Below are positions 17,820 through 26,034 of a stretch of 64,000 nucleotides of DNA, piece after piece; the first letter of the stretch is position 1, and every line of letters starts with the position of its first letter. The notes below the pieces were generated by a model. That model was not told where the DNA came from. It saw nothing but the letters and a program-made list of their open reading frames with translations, and searched no databases. The stretch comes from Flavobacterium anhuiense (GTDB lineage Bacteria; Bacteroidota; Bacteroidia; Flavobacteriales; Flavobacteriaceae). Position numbers and translations under genes: made by a program. The stretch spans positions 142,061-206,060 of the forward strand of contig NZ_JUIV01000007.1 in assembly GCF_004151235.1 (NCBI RefSeq), written 5' to 3'.

Positions 17820-19544
17820 ATGCAGCTATTTGACTGGATCGTACTTATTGTCACATTATTATTTATTGTTGGATACGGCTCTTGGAAAACTCGAGGCAGT
17901 AAAAACGTAGAAGATTTCATTTTAGGAAACAATGAAACGCCTTGGTATACTGTCGGACTTTCTGTAATGGCCACACAAGCCAGCGCAATTACCTTCTTAT
18001 CTACGCCAGGACAAGCATATCACGACGGAATGGGTTTTGTACAGTTTTATTTTGGTCTGCCAATTGCCATGATTGTCATTTGTTTGACTTTTATTCCGCT
18101 TTATCATAAAAGTAAAGTTTTTACAGCTTATGAGTTTTTAGAACGCCGATTTGATGTTAAAACACGTTCGCTTGCTGCTATTTTGTTTTTGGTTCAAAGA
18201 GGTTTAGGAACAGGATTGACCATTTATGCACCAGCCATTATTTTATCTGCTCTTTTAGGATGGAACTTGACTGTAATGAATATTATCATTGGAGTTATGG
18301 TTATAATCTATACTTTTTCTGGAGGTACAAAAGCAGTAAACGTAACCCAAAAACAGCAGATGTTTGTCATAATGTCTGGAATGTTTATCACATTTTTCTT
18401 AATTCTGCACTATCTTCCAAACGATATGACTTTCAACAGCGCACTACATATCGCAGGCGCAAATGATAAAATGAATATTGTTGATTTTTCTTTTGATCCT
18501 GAAGAAAAATATACTTTTTGGAGCGGTATTACAGGAGGTTTCTTCCTGGCTCTTGCCTATTTTGGGACAGACCAATCGCAGGTTGGACGATATTTATCGG
18601 GTAAATCAGTTCGTGAAAGTCAGATGGGATTAATCATGAATGGATTGCTGAAAGTGCCAATGCAATTCTTTATACTTTTAACGGGAGTTATGGTTTTTGT
18701 CTTTTTTCAATTCAATCCTGTGCCGTTAAATTTTAATCCGAATAATAAAATTGCTATTGAAAAATCTGCCTTTAAACAGGAATATCATGTTTTAGAAGAA
18801 AAACTGGTAAAACTTTCAGAAGACAAAAAGGTTATAAACTTATTGTATATCGATCAGCTGAATCAGGATTATGATAATCCAATTTTACGTAAAGAATTGG
18901 TTGCATTATCAAACAAAGAGAAAGATCTTCGTGATAAAGCCAAAGAAATCATTTCGAGAGCCGATAGTAATTCTGAAACGAATGATAAAGATTACGTATT
19001 CTTCCATTTCATTCTACATTATTTGCCAAAAGGACTTATCGGATTGTTATTGGCCGTTATTCTTTCGGCAGCGATGTCTTCTACAGCTTCTGGTTTGACA
19101 GCTTTGGCCTCTACAACTGCAATTGATATTTACAAACGAAATCAGAAAGAAGAAAAATCAGAGAAGCATTATTTGCATGTCACTAAGTTTTTTACTCTTT
19201 TCTGGGGAATTGTAGCGATACTTTTTGCCTGCGTTGGAACTTTGTTTGAAAATTTAATTCAGCTCGTAAATATTATTGGTTCAATTTTCTACGGAACTGT
19301 TTTAGGAATTTTTCTTGTTGGCTTTTACACCAAAAAAGTTCAGGCAAAGCCAATGTTTATTAGTGCTATTATAAGCCAACTTACCATTTTTGTCATTTAT
19401 TATTTCATGATTTACCGTCAGGAAAAATTAGGCTATTTATGGCTGAATTTTATTGGAGCAATTTTGACAATTGTATTAGCGCTTTTATTGCAGTTTTTGT
19501 TTTTCAAAGGAAAAACGGATGATAATGAGTTAATTCTTGAATAA
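17820..19544 (+). CDS. sodium:solute symporter family protein (SSS)
   Basis: 574 residues with about 13-14 membrane helices. Family marks include FILGNNETPWYTVGLSVMAT (unwound first helix), GYGSWKTRG near the start and FGTDQSQVGRYLSGKS in the helix 6 region, plus SAAMSSTASGLTALAST later. SSS members use the sodium gradient to import sugars, amino acids, vitamins or similar. A hydrophilic insert (about residues 310-380, Lys/Glu/Asp-rich) separates two helix groups. It is the third gene of a unit with the PIG-L deacetylase and the 35-residue protein, which hints at a sugar-type substrate; this is inference. Confidence 0.9.
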   Translation: MQLFDWIVLIVTLLFIVGYGSWKTRGSKNVEDFILGNNETPWYTVGLSVMATQASAITFLSTPGQAYHDGMGFVQFYFGLPIAMIVICLTFIPLYHKSKVFTAYEFLERRFDVKTRSLAAILFLVQRGLGTGLTIYAPAIILSALLGWNLTVMNIIIGVMVIIYTFSGGTKAVNVTQKQQMFVIMSGMFITFFLILHYLPNDMTFNSALHIAGANDKMNIVDFSFDPEEKYTFWSGITGGFFLALAYFGTDQSQVGRYLSGKSVRESQMGLIMNGLLKVPMQFFILLTGVMVFVFFQFNPVPLNFNPNNKIAIEKSAFKQEYHVLEEKLVKLSEDKKVINLLYIDQLNQDYDNPILRKELVALSNKEKDLRDKAKEIISRADSNSETNDKDYVFFHFILHYLPKGLIGLLLAVILSAAMSSTASGLTALASTTAIDIYKRNQKEEKSEKHYLHVTKFFTLFWGIVAILFACVGTLFENLIQLVNIIGSIFYGTVLGIFLVGFYTKKVQAKPMFISAIISQLTIFVIYYFMIYRQEKLGYLWLNFIGAILTIVLALLLQFLFFKGKTDDNELILE

Positions 19545-19675
19545 AATATGATTCTAAAGTTGTTTTTATAAATATCATTTTTTTTCATTAGAATATAATT
19601 TCTCCATTTATTGTAAGTAAAAAAGACTATTTTAGTAAGTTGTAAAACTGACCAAACTAATCTTAAGCTAGAGAA

Positions 19676-20278
19676 ATGAAGATTTCAGACGATTTAGAAA
19701 AGCTATTGCCTTTTGGATATTTATTTCTAATATTAATGGGAATATTAAAGGATAGTATATTTTACTACCAATTTGGAATTAACATATTGCGGTATTCTAC
19801 AATAATGGATATATTAATTAGTCCGATTGCTGAATTTACTTCAAACCCAGTGATTTTAGGAGCAATTATTTTACTTTTTTTGCTTCATTTTTATCTTCCT
19901 TCCTTCTTAGCCAAGAATAAAGATTTGCCGTTTGTAAAAAAATCTTTTGAACTGAAATCAACTGACGAATTATCACCACAAGAAACTAAAAGCTACTATA
20001 ATGGTATTGCCATAAAATCGCTTGTTATTTTTTTATTGTCCTTTTTTTTAGGTTATGGATTAGCTGGAGGCTATTTCACTACGAAAAAACTAAAAGAAAA
20101 TCGATTGGATTACAGCTATCAGTTGGATTTTAATGAAGGTGAATCTAAGAATGTTTTTATCATCGGAAATAATAGCTTGTATTATTTCTATCTCATTAAA
20201 GGAGACAAAAAAATAAAAATTACTCCTTTGTCATCCATAAAAAACATTGCACTCGTAGAAAACAAAATGATTGATTAA
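19676..20278 (+). CDS. membrane protein of unknown function
   Basis: 200 residues, not recognised. Three hydrophobic helices at about 13-31, 58-81 and 114-136, then a C-terminal beta-rich domain of ~60 residues (LDFNEGESKNVFIIGNNSLY and on) that ends in a lysine-rich strand. ATG at 19676 follows 130 bases of AT-rich DNA without visible signals. The next gene begins within about 25 bases, so the two membrane proteins probably form one unit. Confidence 0.7.
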   Translation: MKISDDLEKLLPFGYLFLILMGILKDSIFYYQFGINILRYSTIMDILISPIAEFTSNPVILGAIILLFLLHFYLPSFLAKNKDLPFVKKSFELKSTDELSPQETKSYYNGIAIKSLVIFLLSFFLGYGLAGGYFTTKKLKENRLDYSYQLDFNEGESKNVFIIGNNSLYYFYLIKGDKKIKITPLSSIKNIALVENKMID

Positions 20279-20300
20279 AATTTTAGTTTCCCAAAAAGCT

Positions 20301-20930
20301 ATGAAAGATCACAGAAGATACAGCAATAAAACTAAAGCAGCTTTTATTTTACTAGTCGTAATGCTTATCATTCTGCTTGGTAACTTTAATACGCTGCGAA
20401 ACTCCAAAAATGTAAACGACAATATCAATGCGATTTACAAAGATCGTTTGGTTGTGGCACATTATATTTTTCAATATTCAAAAGAACTTCATTTTATAAA
20501 AGCTGAAGCCGAAAAACTCAATTTAAGCGACAATATTAAAAAAAATGAAATCATTCACACACTTGATATTATTCATGATATTGACGATTTGTATGCTAAA
20601 ACCGTTTTAACAAATAAAGAAAAACAATATTTTGATGCCTTTTTGCTTTCCTGCAAAGAAATAAATAAGCAAGTTGAAAGCAAAAACTGGGATAAAATTG
20701 CCATTTCCAGCGCAGAAGCTCTAAAAACGCTTGAATCCCTTTCTCAAATTCAGATCGAAGAAGGAAAAGCTAAACTTGCAGCTGCGAATGCGATGTACAG
20801 CAGAAATAATAGTTTAGGCCAACTTCAAATTGCTTTATTGATTATTCTAGGCGGCATTACTTTTTATCTTTTGATTGTGAAGAAAATCAAGCAGAAAATT
20901 AAAATTCCTGAACCACCTAGTATGAATTAG
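20301..20930 (+). CDS. MCP-type four-helix-bundle membrane protein
   Basis: 209 residues from ATG 20301. The frame also offers a TTG at 20271, inside the end of the previous gene; I prefer the ATG. A membrane helix at about 14-32 (AAFILLVVMLIILLGNF), a ~130-residue extracytoplasmic helical part (LRNSKNVNDNINAIYKDRL and on), and a second helix at about 174-192. This is the ligand-sensing half of methyl-accepting chemotaxis proteins (4HB_MCP), but HAMP and signalling domains are absent, so it cannot signal as a chemoreceptor on its own. Flavobacteria that glide often have such orphan sensors; the role is unknown. Confidence 0.75.
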   Translation: MKDHRRYSNKTKAAFILLVVMLIILLGNFNTLRNSKNVNDNINAIYKDRLVVAHYIFQYSKELHFIKAEAEKLNLSDNIKKNEIIHTLDIIHDIDDLYAKTVLTNKEKQYFDAFLLSCKEINKQVESKNWDKIAISSAEALKTLESLSQIQIEEGKAKLAAANAMYSRNNSLGQLQIALLIILGGITFYLLIVKKIKQKIKIPEPPSMN

Positions 20931-20943
20931 TTTTTGTTTCGCT

Positions 20944-21357
20944 TTATTTAAATTTTCTGTCTTGTTCAGAAATCTGAAGATCGTTTATACTTGCAAATCT
21001 TTTCTGCATTAAACCGTTTGCGTCAAACTCCCAGTTTTCATTTCCGTAAGCTCTAAACCAATTTCCATCAATATCCTGATATTCATATTCAAAACGTACT
21101 GCAATTCTGTTTTCGGTATGAGCCCAATATTCCTTTTTCAATTTATAATTTCTTTCTTTTTTCCATTTTTCAGTCAAAAAAAGAATGATTTCATCACGCC
21201 CGTTTACAAATTTGTCTCTGTTTCTCCATTCACTATCTATCGTGTAGGCTTTTGAAACTCTTTCTGGGTCTTGGCTGTTCCATGCGTCTTCTGCCAATTG
21301 GATTTTTTCCAATGCCGTTTCTAAAGAGAACGGAGGCAGCGGTAATTTCTGTTCCAT
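20944..21357 (-). CDS. NTF2-like protein, DUF1348 family
   Basis: 137 residues, SnoaL/NTF2-like cone fold. Family marks are [18 protein letters not shown] near residue 22 and [18 protein letters not shown] at about 49-66, then [20 protein letters not shown]. No catalytic function is established for the family. Its ATG overlaps the stop codon of the TetR regulator by one base (shared base 21357), so the two genes are co-translated and the protein is the likely target of that regulator. Confidence 0.85.
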   Translation of the reverse strand: MEQKLPLPPFSLETALEKIQLAEDAWNSQDPERVSKAYTIDSEWRNRDKFVNGRDEIILFLTEKWKKERNYKLKKEYWAHTENRIAVRFEYEYQDIDGNWFRAYGNENWEFDANGLMQKRFASINDLQISEQDRKFK

Positions 21358-21884
21358 TATTTTAAAATTAAAGTTTGAATTATCTTTTTTGATTGTTCGA
21401 TTAACCGATTTGATTTAAACAACTGACTTTCGATTATACAGCTTTCAAATAATAAATAGATGTGGTCCGCCAGCAAATCATCTTTTAAAAAATCTTTAAA
21501 ATAAACTCGCAAATCACTTTTATGACTTTGAATAACGTTGAGTATCTTAACATTATCAGACGGAATCTCTGATAGTATATTTAGAAAACTGCATCCTCTA
21601 AAATTTTCATTTTTATTCATGTAAATCAAAAAATCAAATGATGCCATAACCTTCAAGTTAGAATCTTCAGCATTTGAAGTAAATTTCAATAATTCGTTAA
21701 ACCAAAAAGAATGGCGCTGCTCTAGAAAAGCTACGCACAAATCTTCTTTAGATTTAAAGTGCTGATAAAAACTGGCTTTAGCCACTTTTGCCTCCTCAAT
21801 AATCTGATTTATCCCTGTGGCATTATAACCTTGCTTATGAAATAAAGTAAAAGTCTTTTCTAAAATTCGTTCTTTAGGCTGCAT
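21357..21884 (-). CDS. TetR/AcrR family transcriptional regulator
   Basis: 175 residues. N-terminal helix-turn-helix at about 1-47: [20 protein letters not shown], then [20 protein letters not shown], the classic TetR pattern ending in YxHFxxK. The C-terminal ligand domain has FEFLIYM-like helices and a Cys-containing turn ([14 protein letters not shown]) as in the YxaF/LmrA-type group. It is first in a two-gene unit with the DUF1348 gene. A palindrome overlapping its own -33 element suggests autorepression. Confidence 0.9.
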   Translation of the reverse strand: MQPKERILEKTFTLFHKQGYNATGINQIIEEAKVAKASFYQHFKSKEDLCVAFLEQRHSFWFNELLKFTSNAEDSNLKVMASFDFLIYMNKNENFRGCSFLNILSEIPSDNVKILNVIQSHKSDLRVYFKDFLKDDLLADHIYLLFESCIIESQLFKSNRLIEQSKKIIQTLILK

Positions 21885-21937
21885 CTTAAAATGTATTATT
21901 TCTATATATATCGGTCTAGACTAATGCTAAACAGTTA

Positions 21938-21975
21938 CAAATGTAATAAAAATTTAAATATACAGACAAGTCTGT
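21938..21975 (-). promoter_or_regulatory. tetR promoter with overlapping palindromic operator
   Basis: On the minus strand: -33 TTG (21967-21969), 21 bases, -7 TACATTTG (21938-21945). The inverted repeat ACAGAC-AA-GTCTGT (21962-21975) covers the -33 element, as expected for a self-repressing TetR regulator. A smaller palindrome GTCTAGAC is at 21914-21921, between promoter and start. Confidence 0.6.
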
Positions 21976-21990
21976 CTGAATTTATTTCAA

Positions 21991-22023
21991 AAAAAATTCC
22001 AAAACCCGAAAGCTTTGGAATTT
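21991..22023 (-). terminator. terminator of the DUF2911 gene (repeat-derived hairpin)
   Basis: AAATTCCAAA (21994-22003) pairs with TTTGGAATTT (22014-22023). Read on the minus strand, the hairpin is followed by a T-run. The arm resembles the repeated terminator element also seen at 34312-34350 and 44799-44838. Confidence 0.7.
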
Positions 22024-22063
22024 GTAATTTTTATAATTGGAATTTAATAATTCGGAAGAATTA

Positions 22064-22906
22064 TTATCTGCTCCACTCAGCGATACTATCTTTGTTCAAT
22101 TTAACGTAATCTGCATTGTTTGCAGCTTCAGCAGATGCCAAAGAAGCTTTTGCCGTTTCGATTGCACCTTTTTTGTCACCTTGTTTTGCTTGGATCAATG
22201 ATTTTAATCTTGAAACATAATAAGGTTTATCTGAACTCATATCAAGCGCTTTGTCTACATAATTTCTTGCTGTTTCAATATTTCCGTTTGATTGGAATAA
22301 ATATTGAGATGCTGCAAAATAATCGTTCCAAGTTGGACCAGACAAAGTCTTATCGATACTTGCAGTAGCAATTTTAGCAGTTGGAACTTCAAATTTTAAA
22401 GCTACATGAGAGTTTTCCCAAGAAATATCTAAATATCCAAAATTTGGATCTAAACCATTAATTCCGATTGTAAATGTTTCAACAGGAGTTGGCAATGCAT
22501 CTTCTTTTACCGTAGTTTTCAAAGCAACATACGCATCGCTCCAATTTTCTGGCAATCCCCAGTTGTCTGTAGAAAGATAAAAAATGATATCCCAGCTTTC
22601 AATTCTAGGAATGGTATAGATGGCATATTTTCCTTTCTTTAGCGTTTTCCCGTCAATTACAACATCATCGCTAAAGTTTATGATTGTATTTTCATTTGCT
22701 CCTGTTCTCCATAGTTTCCCAAACGGAACTAAATTTCCGAACACAGCTCTTCCTCTTGCTCCTGGTCTTGAATACGTAACTTCAACATCAGTTAAACCAA
22801 CAGTTTGTTTAATATATCCTTTTGGACTTGCTTGCGGCGTTTTTACTTGTGCTTCTGATGCTAATGGAGCGATAATCAGGGCTAAAGCAATAAGTAGTTT
22901 CTTCAT
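22064..22906 (-). CDS. DUF2911 family secreted protein with TPR-like C-terminus
   Basis: 280 residues. Signal peptide ~1-19 (LLIALALIIAPLASEAQ). Residues ~25-170 are the DUF2911 beta domain: VEVTYSRPGARGRAVFGNLV, then PFGKLWRTGANE, WDIIFYLSTDNWGLP and SWENSHVALKFEVP. The last ~80 residues are helical repeats (WNDYFAASQYLFQSNGNIET, ARNYVDKALDM) like tetratricopeptide units. The function of the family is unknown; the proteins are periplasmic or secreted in Bacteroidota. Single-gene unit with its own terminator. Confidence 0.9.
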   Translation of the reverse strand: MKKLLIALALIIAPLASEAQVKTPQASPKGYIKQTVGLTDVEVTYSRPGARGRAVFGNLVPFGKLWRTGANENTIINFSDDVVIDGKTLKKGKYAIYTIPRIESWDIIFYLSTDNWGLPENWSDAYVALKTTVKEDALPTPVETFTIGINGLDPNFGYLDISWENSHVALKFEVPTAKIATASIDKTLSGPTWNDYFAASQYLFQSNGNIETARNYVDKALDMSSDKPYYVSRLKSLIQAKQGDKKGAIETAKASLASAEAANNADYVKLNKDSIAEWSR

Positions 22907-22976
22907 TATTTTAAGTTTTTATTTTATTTCAAATTTACAAATTCAATCAGCTAAGAAATGTTAAATTTTATATAAT

Positions 22977-23639
22977 TCAAGCTTTAAGCTGTGATATTTT
23001 TTCAGCATTTAATTCGTTAAAATGATCTATAACCAAGTCTGCTTCAGATAAATCCTGCAAATGCGAATGTTCGCTTTTATATCCCACACAATAAATACCT
23101 GCACCTTTTGCAGCTTTTACGCCGTTTGTACTATCTTCAATAATAATACATTCTTCTTTTGGCGCAATCGATAATGAAGCTGCGTGAATAAATATCGCTG
23201 GATTTGGTTTTGATTGTGGAAAATCTTCACCGCTCACAATATGTGTAAAATACTGATGAAGATTAAATCTTGTAAAAACGCGATCGATAGTAACTTTTGA
23301 AGCCGAAGAAGCTAAAATCAATTGTATTCCGTTGTGGTACAAATCTTTAATCAAATCTTCGACACCATCCAAAAGATGCAAATCTTCCTTAGTATCAAAA
23401 GCATCATTGAAAATAGTTCTTTTTCTTTGAATCAAATCTTCTACCTCCTGCTCTACAGTTGGAAAATAACTTTTTAAAGTCTGGAATGTATTTCTAGTAG
23501 AAAATCCTGTAAATGTGGTATACATTTCTTCAGGAACTTCGATATTCAATTCTGAAAATTGCAAATAATAGGCATAACGATGAACGGGTTCTGTGTCAAC
23601 AATTACACCATCCATATCAAAAATTACTGTTTTAATCAT
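22977..23639 (-). CDS. HAD family phosphatase (beta-phosphoglucomutase-like)
   Basis: 220 residues. Motif I VIFDMDGVIVDTEP (4-17) with nucleophile Asp, cap domain at about 18-85, motif II LILASSAS, motif III Lys in SKPNPAIF, and motif IV IIEDSTNGVKAAKGAG. This is the HAD subfamily I with a helical cap, which includes beta-phosphoglucomutase and sugar-phosphate phosphatases. The residue after the motif I DxD is Gly as in that group. The substrate is not determined. Downstream lies an interval full of short repeats. Confidence 0.9.
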   Translation of the reverse strand: MIKTVIFDMDGVIVDTEPVHRYAYYLQFSELNIEVPEEMYTTFTGFSTRNTFQTLKSYFPTVEQEVEDLIQRKRTIFNDAFDTKEDLHLLDGVEDLIKDLYHNGIQLILASSASKVTIDRVFTRFNLHQYFTHIVSGEDFPQSKPNPAIFIHAASLSIAPKEECIIIEDSTNGVKAAKGAGIYCVGYKSEHSHLQDLSEADLVIDHFNELNAEKISQLKA

Positions 23640-23653
23640 TTTTTTTTTAAGTT

Positions 23654-23700
23654 TCTGAGATTCTGAGATTCTGAGATTCTGAGATGCTAAGATTCTAAGG
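23654..23700 (-). repeat. 8-bp tandem repeat array (TCTGAGAT family)
   Basis: On the plus strand TCTGAGAT is repeated four times exactly (23654-23685), then GCTAAGAT and TCTAAGG. On the minus strand this is the same CTTAGnAT/CTCAGAAT octamer family as at 7276 and 23811. Confidence 0.8.
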
Positions 23701-23717
23701 TTTCTCTTTTGTGTGTT

Positions 23718-23751
23718 AACTTTGCCAAAGTTTTAAACTTTGACAAAGTTT
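23718..23751. repeat. two tandem palindromes of the AACTTTG-n-CAAAGTT type
   Basis: AACTTTG-C-CAAAGTT at 23718-23732 and AAACTTTG-A-CAAAGTTT at 23735-23751, each a perfect palindrome around one base. A related form occurs at 25994-26013. Confidence 0.7.
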
Positions 23752-23810
23752 GCTTTGAGTTCTATTTATAAGGTCTAAAAATTAAGATTCATTTTCACAG
23801 CTACAAAAAA

Positions 23811-23838
23811 CTTAGCAACTTAGAATCTTAGCATCTTA
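23811..23838 (+). repeat. 8-bp periodic CTTA repeat array
   Basis: CTTA recurs at 23811, 23819, 23827 and 23835, exactly eight bases apart, and the last unit contains the stop codon of tcdA (23836-23838). It faces the array at 23654-23700 in opposite orientation. Confidence 0.75.
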
Positions 23839-24549
23839 TTTGCTCAACAAATGTCTAATCACCGTTTCTGCAGCGTGCAAGCCAAATAATCCTGGCATAT
23901 AACTATTTGTTCCGTAAAATGATTTTTTGAAGTTTTTGCCGTCTGTCAATTTTAAGCTTTTTTCGTCTTGAATTTCAGAAGAGAAAACTACTTTCAATTT
24001 ATTGATTTTTGCTTCTTTTAAACGCTTGCGAATTGTTTTTGAAAAGTAGCAATTAATTGTTTTTGAAATATCACTCACTTTTACTTTTGAAGCCAGCATT
24101 TTTCCGCCAGCCCCCATACTGCTGATAATTTTTACTCTTTTGCGTTTTGCAGCAATTATCAGATTTAATTTTGGAGTAATACTGTCGATGCAGTCCAAAA
24201 CATAATCAAATTCTGGAGAAACAATTTCAAAAGCACGTTCTGGAGAAAGAAATTCCTGAACACGAGTTAGATTTAATTCTGGATTAATATCCATCAAACG
24301 ATCACCCACAATCTTAATTTTTGGCTGACCAACTGTTGAATGTAAAGCTGGCAATTGACGGTTAATATTGGTGATATCTACAACGTCTCCGTCCACAATT
24401 GTCATGTTTCCTACTCCTGCTCTTGCTAAAAATTCAGCTGCAAAAGATCCAACTCCTCCTAGTCCAACGACTAAAACATTAGATTTTTGTAAATTTTCTA
24501 ATCCTTCTTTAGTAAACAAAAGCTCAGCTCTTTCTGTCCATTCTGCCAT
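23836..24549 (-). CDS. tcdA: tRNA threonylcarbamoyladenosine dehydratase
   Basis: 237 residues, E1/MoeB/ThiF fold. Nucleotide-binding loop VLVVGLGGVGSFAAEFLARA at about 25-44, then DGDVVDITNINRQLPA with the conserved Asp and Arg, and DYVLDCIDSITPKLNLI in the middle. TcdA uses ATP to cyclise t6A to ct6A at position 37 of ANN-decoding tRNAs. The MoeB-type Cys pairs for zinc are not seen, which agrees with TcdA and not MoeB/ThiF. The last residues lie in a repeat array. Confidence 0.9.
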   Translation of the reverse strand: MAEWTERAELLFTKEGLENLQKSNVLVVGLGGVGSFAAEFLARAGVGNMTIVDGDVVDITNINRQLPALHSTVGQPKIKIVGDRLMDINPELNLTRVQEFLSPERAFEIVSPEFDYVLDCIDSITPKLNLIIAAKRKRVKIISSMGAGGKMLASKVKVSDISKTINCYFSKTIRKRLKEAKINKLKVVFSSEIQDEKSLKLTDGKNFKKSFYGTNSYMPGLFGLHAAETVIRHLLSK

Positions 24550-24612
24550 ATATTCTTTTTTGTTGTTTTTATTCTTTTTGTTTCAAGTTTAATGTTTCAA
24601 GTTTTTTACTGT

Positions 24613-24679
24613 TGTCACCCTGAGCGGAGTCGAAGGGCGTTCCAATTGGAATGAGGCTTCGACTCCGCTCAGCCTGACA
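24613..24679. repeat. long palindromic intergenic element (CTGAGCGGAGTCGAAG type)
   Basis: Arms CTGAGCGGAGTCGAAG (24620-24635) and CTTCGACTCCGCTCAG (24657-24672) pair perfectly over 16 bases. TGTCA/TGACA extend them outside a two-base mismatch. The loop holds a 12-base palindrome TTCCAATTGGAA (24640-24651). It sits between tatD and tcdA and is much more GC-rich than its surroundings. I recall this motif as a frequent intergenic repeat in Flavobacteria. Confidence 0.8.
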
Positions 24680-24691
24680 TTTCACATTTGA

Positions 24692-25336
24692 TTATTCAAA
24701 TACATTTCTATAATTACTTGAAATAATACCTTCTAATTCTTTTAATTTTAATCCTTTATATTCACAAGCTATTTCGTAAACTTGCTTAATTGATTCTTCC
24801 ATAATATCAGTTTCTAAGAAAAAACGATTATTAGGAACATTTTGAAAAACAGTTTTCAAATCTGGATTTTTCAATAAATATTTTCCAAATGAAAGATAAA
24901 ATCCAGCACCGATTAATTGTTCTGCGAGTTGATTATTTTTTGAAAAACCATGAATAATCATTGGAACACTTATCTTCATTTTTTTCTTGATTGCCATTAC
25001 TTCTTGAAAAGCGGCAACGCAATGAATCACTACAGGTTTTTTAAATTTTTGAGCTAATTCCAATTGCTTTTCAAAAACAGAAACTTGTAAATCAAACGGA
25101 ACTTCTATTCTTTTATCCAAACCGCATTCGCCTATTGCCAGACAATTTTTAGTTTGCAGTTTTTCTTCAATAATCTTCAAATCTTCATCAAGTCGAGTTT
25201 CCTCAATATACCACGGATGAATTCCTATTGAGTAAAATGGAATTGACGCATCAAAATCTTTTGGATATTGATTAACCAATTCTAAAACATCTGATTGATT
25301 GGTAAATTGATGCGTATGAAGATTAAAATATTTCAT
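24692..25336 (-). CDS. TatD family hydrolase
   Basis: 214 residues, shorter than the ~260 of E. coli TatD. Metal ligands are present in order: NLHTHQF (HxH, 5-11), IGECGLDKR (Glu), VVIHCVAAF (His), MIIHGFSKN (His) and FFLETDIME (Asp). The family comprises metal-dependent deoxyribonucleases and related amidohydrolases. The start overlaps the stop of the DUF1684 gene by one base, so the two are co-translated. The short length comes from lost loops between ligands, not from a broken end. Confidence 0.88.
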   Translation of the reverse strand: MKYFNLHTHQFTNQSDVLELVNQYPKDFDASIPFYSIGIHPWYIEETRLDEDLKIIEEKLQTKNCLAIGECGLDKRIEVPFDLQVSVFEKQLELAQKFKKPVVIHCVAAFQEVMAIKKKMKISVPMIIHGFSKNNQLAEQLIGAGFYLSFGKYLLKNPDLKTVFQNVPNNRFFLETDIMEESIKQVYEIACEYKGLKLKELEGIISSNYRNVFE

Positions 25337-25935
25337 TAATGAAAAGTCTTTACACCCGCTTTGATTTCAATTTTTAAATCATTTTCCTGTGGCACAAGCG
25401 GACAAGAATACTTGTAGTTATAAGCGCAATACGGATTATAAGCTTTATTAAAATCGACTGCTATTGTATTTCCTTTCGGAATTTCTAAATCAATATAACG
25501 CCCTCCGATGTAACTTTCTTTGCCCGTTGTTAAATCTGAAAAAGGCAAGAACAAGTGATTTTTATATTGTTCCTGTACAATAAGATCTAAACTTTGGTAA
25601 ACCGCAAGCTGAAAAGGTTTTCCATTTATTTTAAAATGTAAAGTTCCGTACTTAGTATATTTTGGAGTACGCGTTCCAGAAGTTTTCATTTCAAAAACTT
25701 TTCCGCCTTTGGCTTTTACCAAAGTTGCGTTCACAAAATAAGTTTCAGAAATAGGAAAAAAATCTAAGCTTTTAAAAGTTTTTAGATCTTCAGCCATCAA
25801 TGGACTTGTCTTAGGATCAGCATATTCAGAGTTGATTTTCTTTTGAAACTTCTGAACATCAGTTTTACTAAACTTTTTTTGTGCAAAGCCAAAATTAAAA
25901 ACCAACAATAAAGCTAGGGCGTTTATAGTTTTCAT
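25336..25935 (-). CDS. DUF1684 family secreted protein
   Basis: 199 residues from the ATG at 25935; another in-frame ATG at 25953 adds six residues before the signal peptide, and I prefer the later start because it gives a normal signal sequence (MKTINALALLLVFNFGFAQ). The C-terminal block VDFNKAYNPYCAYNYKYSC, with NPYCAYN and SCPLVP, is the mark of DUF1684. Earlier blocks are FFPISETYFVNATLV and YIGGRYIDLEIPKGN. The function of the family is unknown. Co-translated with the tatD gene (one-base overlap). Confidence 0.88.
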   Translation of the reverse strand: MKTINALALLLVFNFGFAQKKFSKTDVQKFQKKINSEYADPKTSPLMAEDLKTFKSLDFFPISETYFVNATLVKAKGGKVFEMKTSGTRTPKYTKYGTLHFKINGKPFQLAVYQSLDLIVQEQYKNHLFLPFSDLTTGKESYIGGRYIDLEIPKGNTIAVDFNKAYNPYCAYNYKYSCPLVPQENDLKIEIKAGVKTFH

Positions 25936-25993
25936 CTTAGAAATTTTCTGCAAAAATAGTTCAAAAGTAACAAAACAACAACCACTTAACGAG

Positions 25994-26013
25994 ACAAAGT
26001 TTGCTAACTTTGT
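25994..26013. repeat. palindrome ACAAAGTT-TGCT-AACTTTGT
   Basis: Eight-base arms with a four-base centre in the divergent interval between the DUF1684 gene and the MFS gene. The right arm contains TAACTTTG (26005-26012), a -7 type promoter element for the MFS gene, so the palindrome could be an operator or a promoter-bearing repeat. Confidence 0.6.
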
Positions 26014-26034
26014 GACGATAATCTATCACACAAA

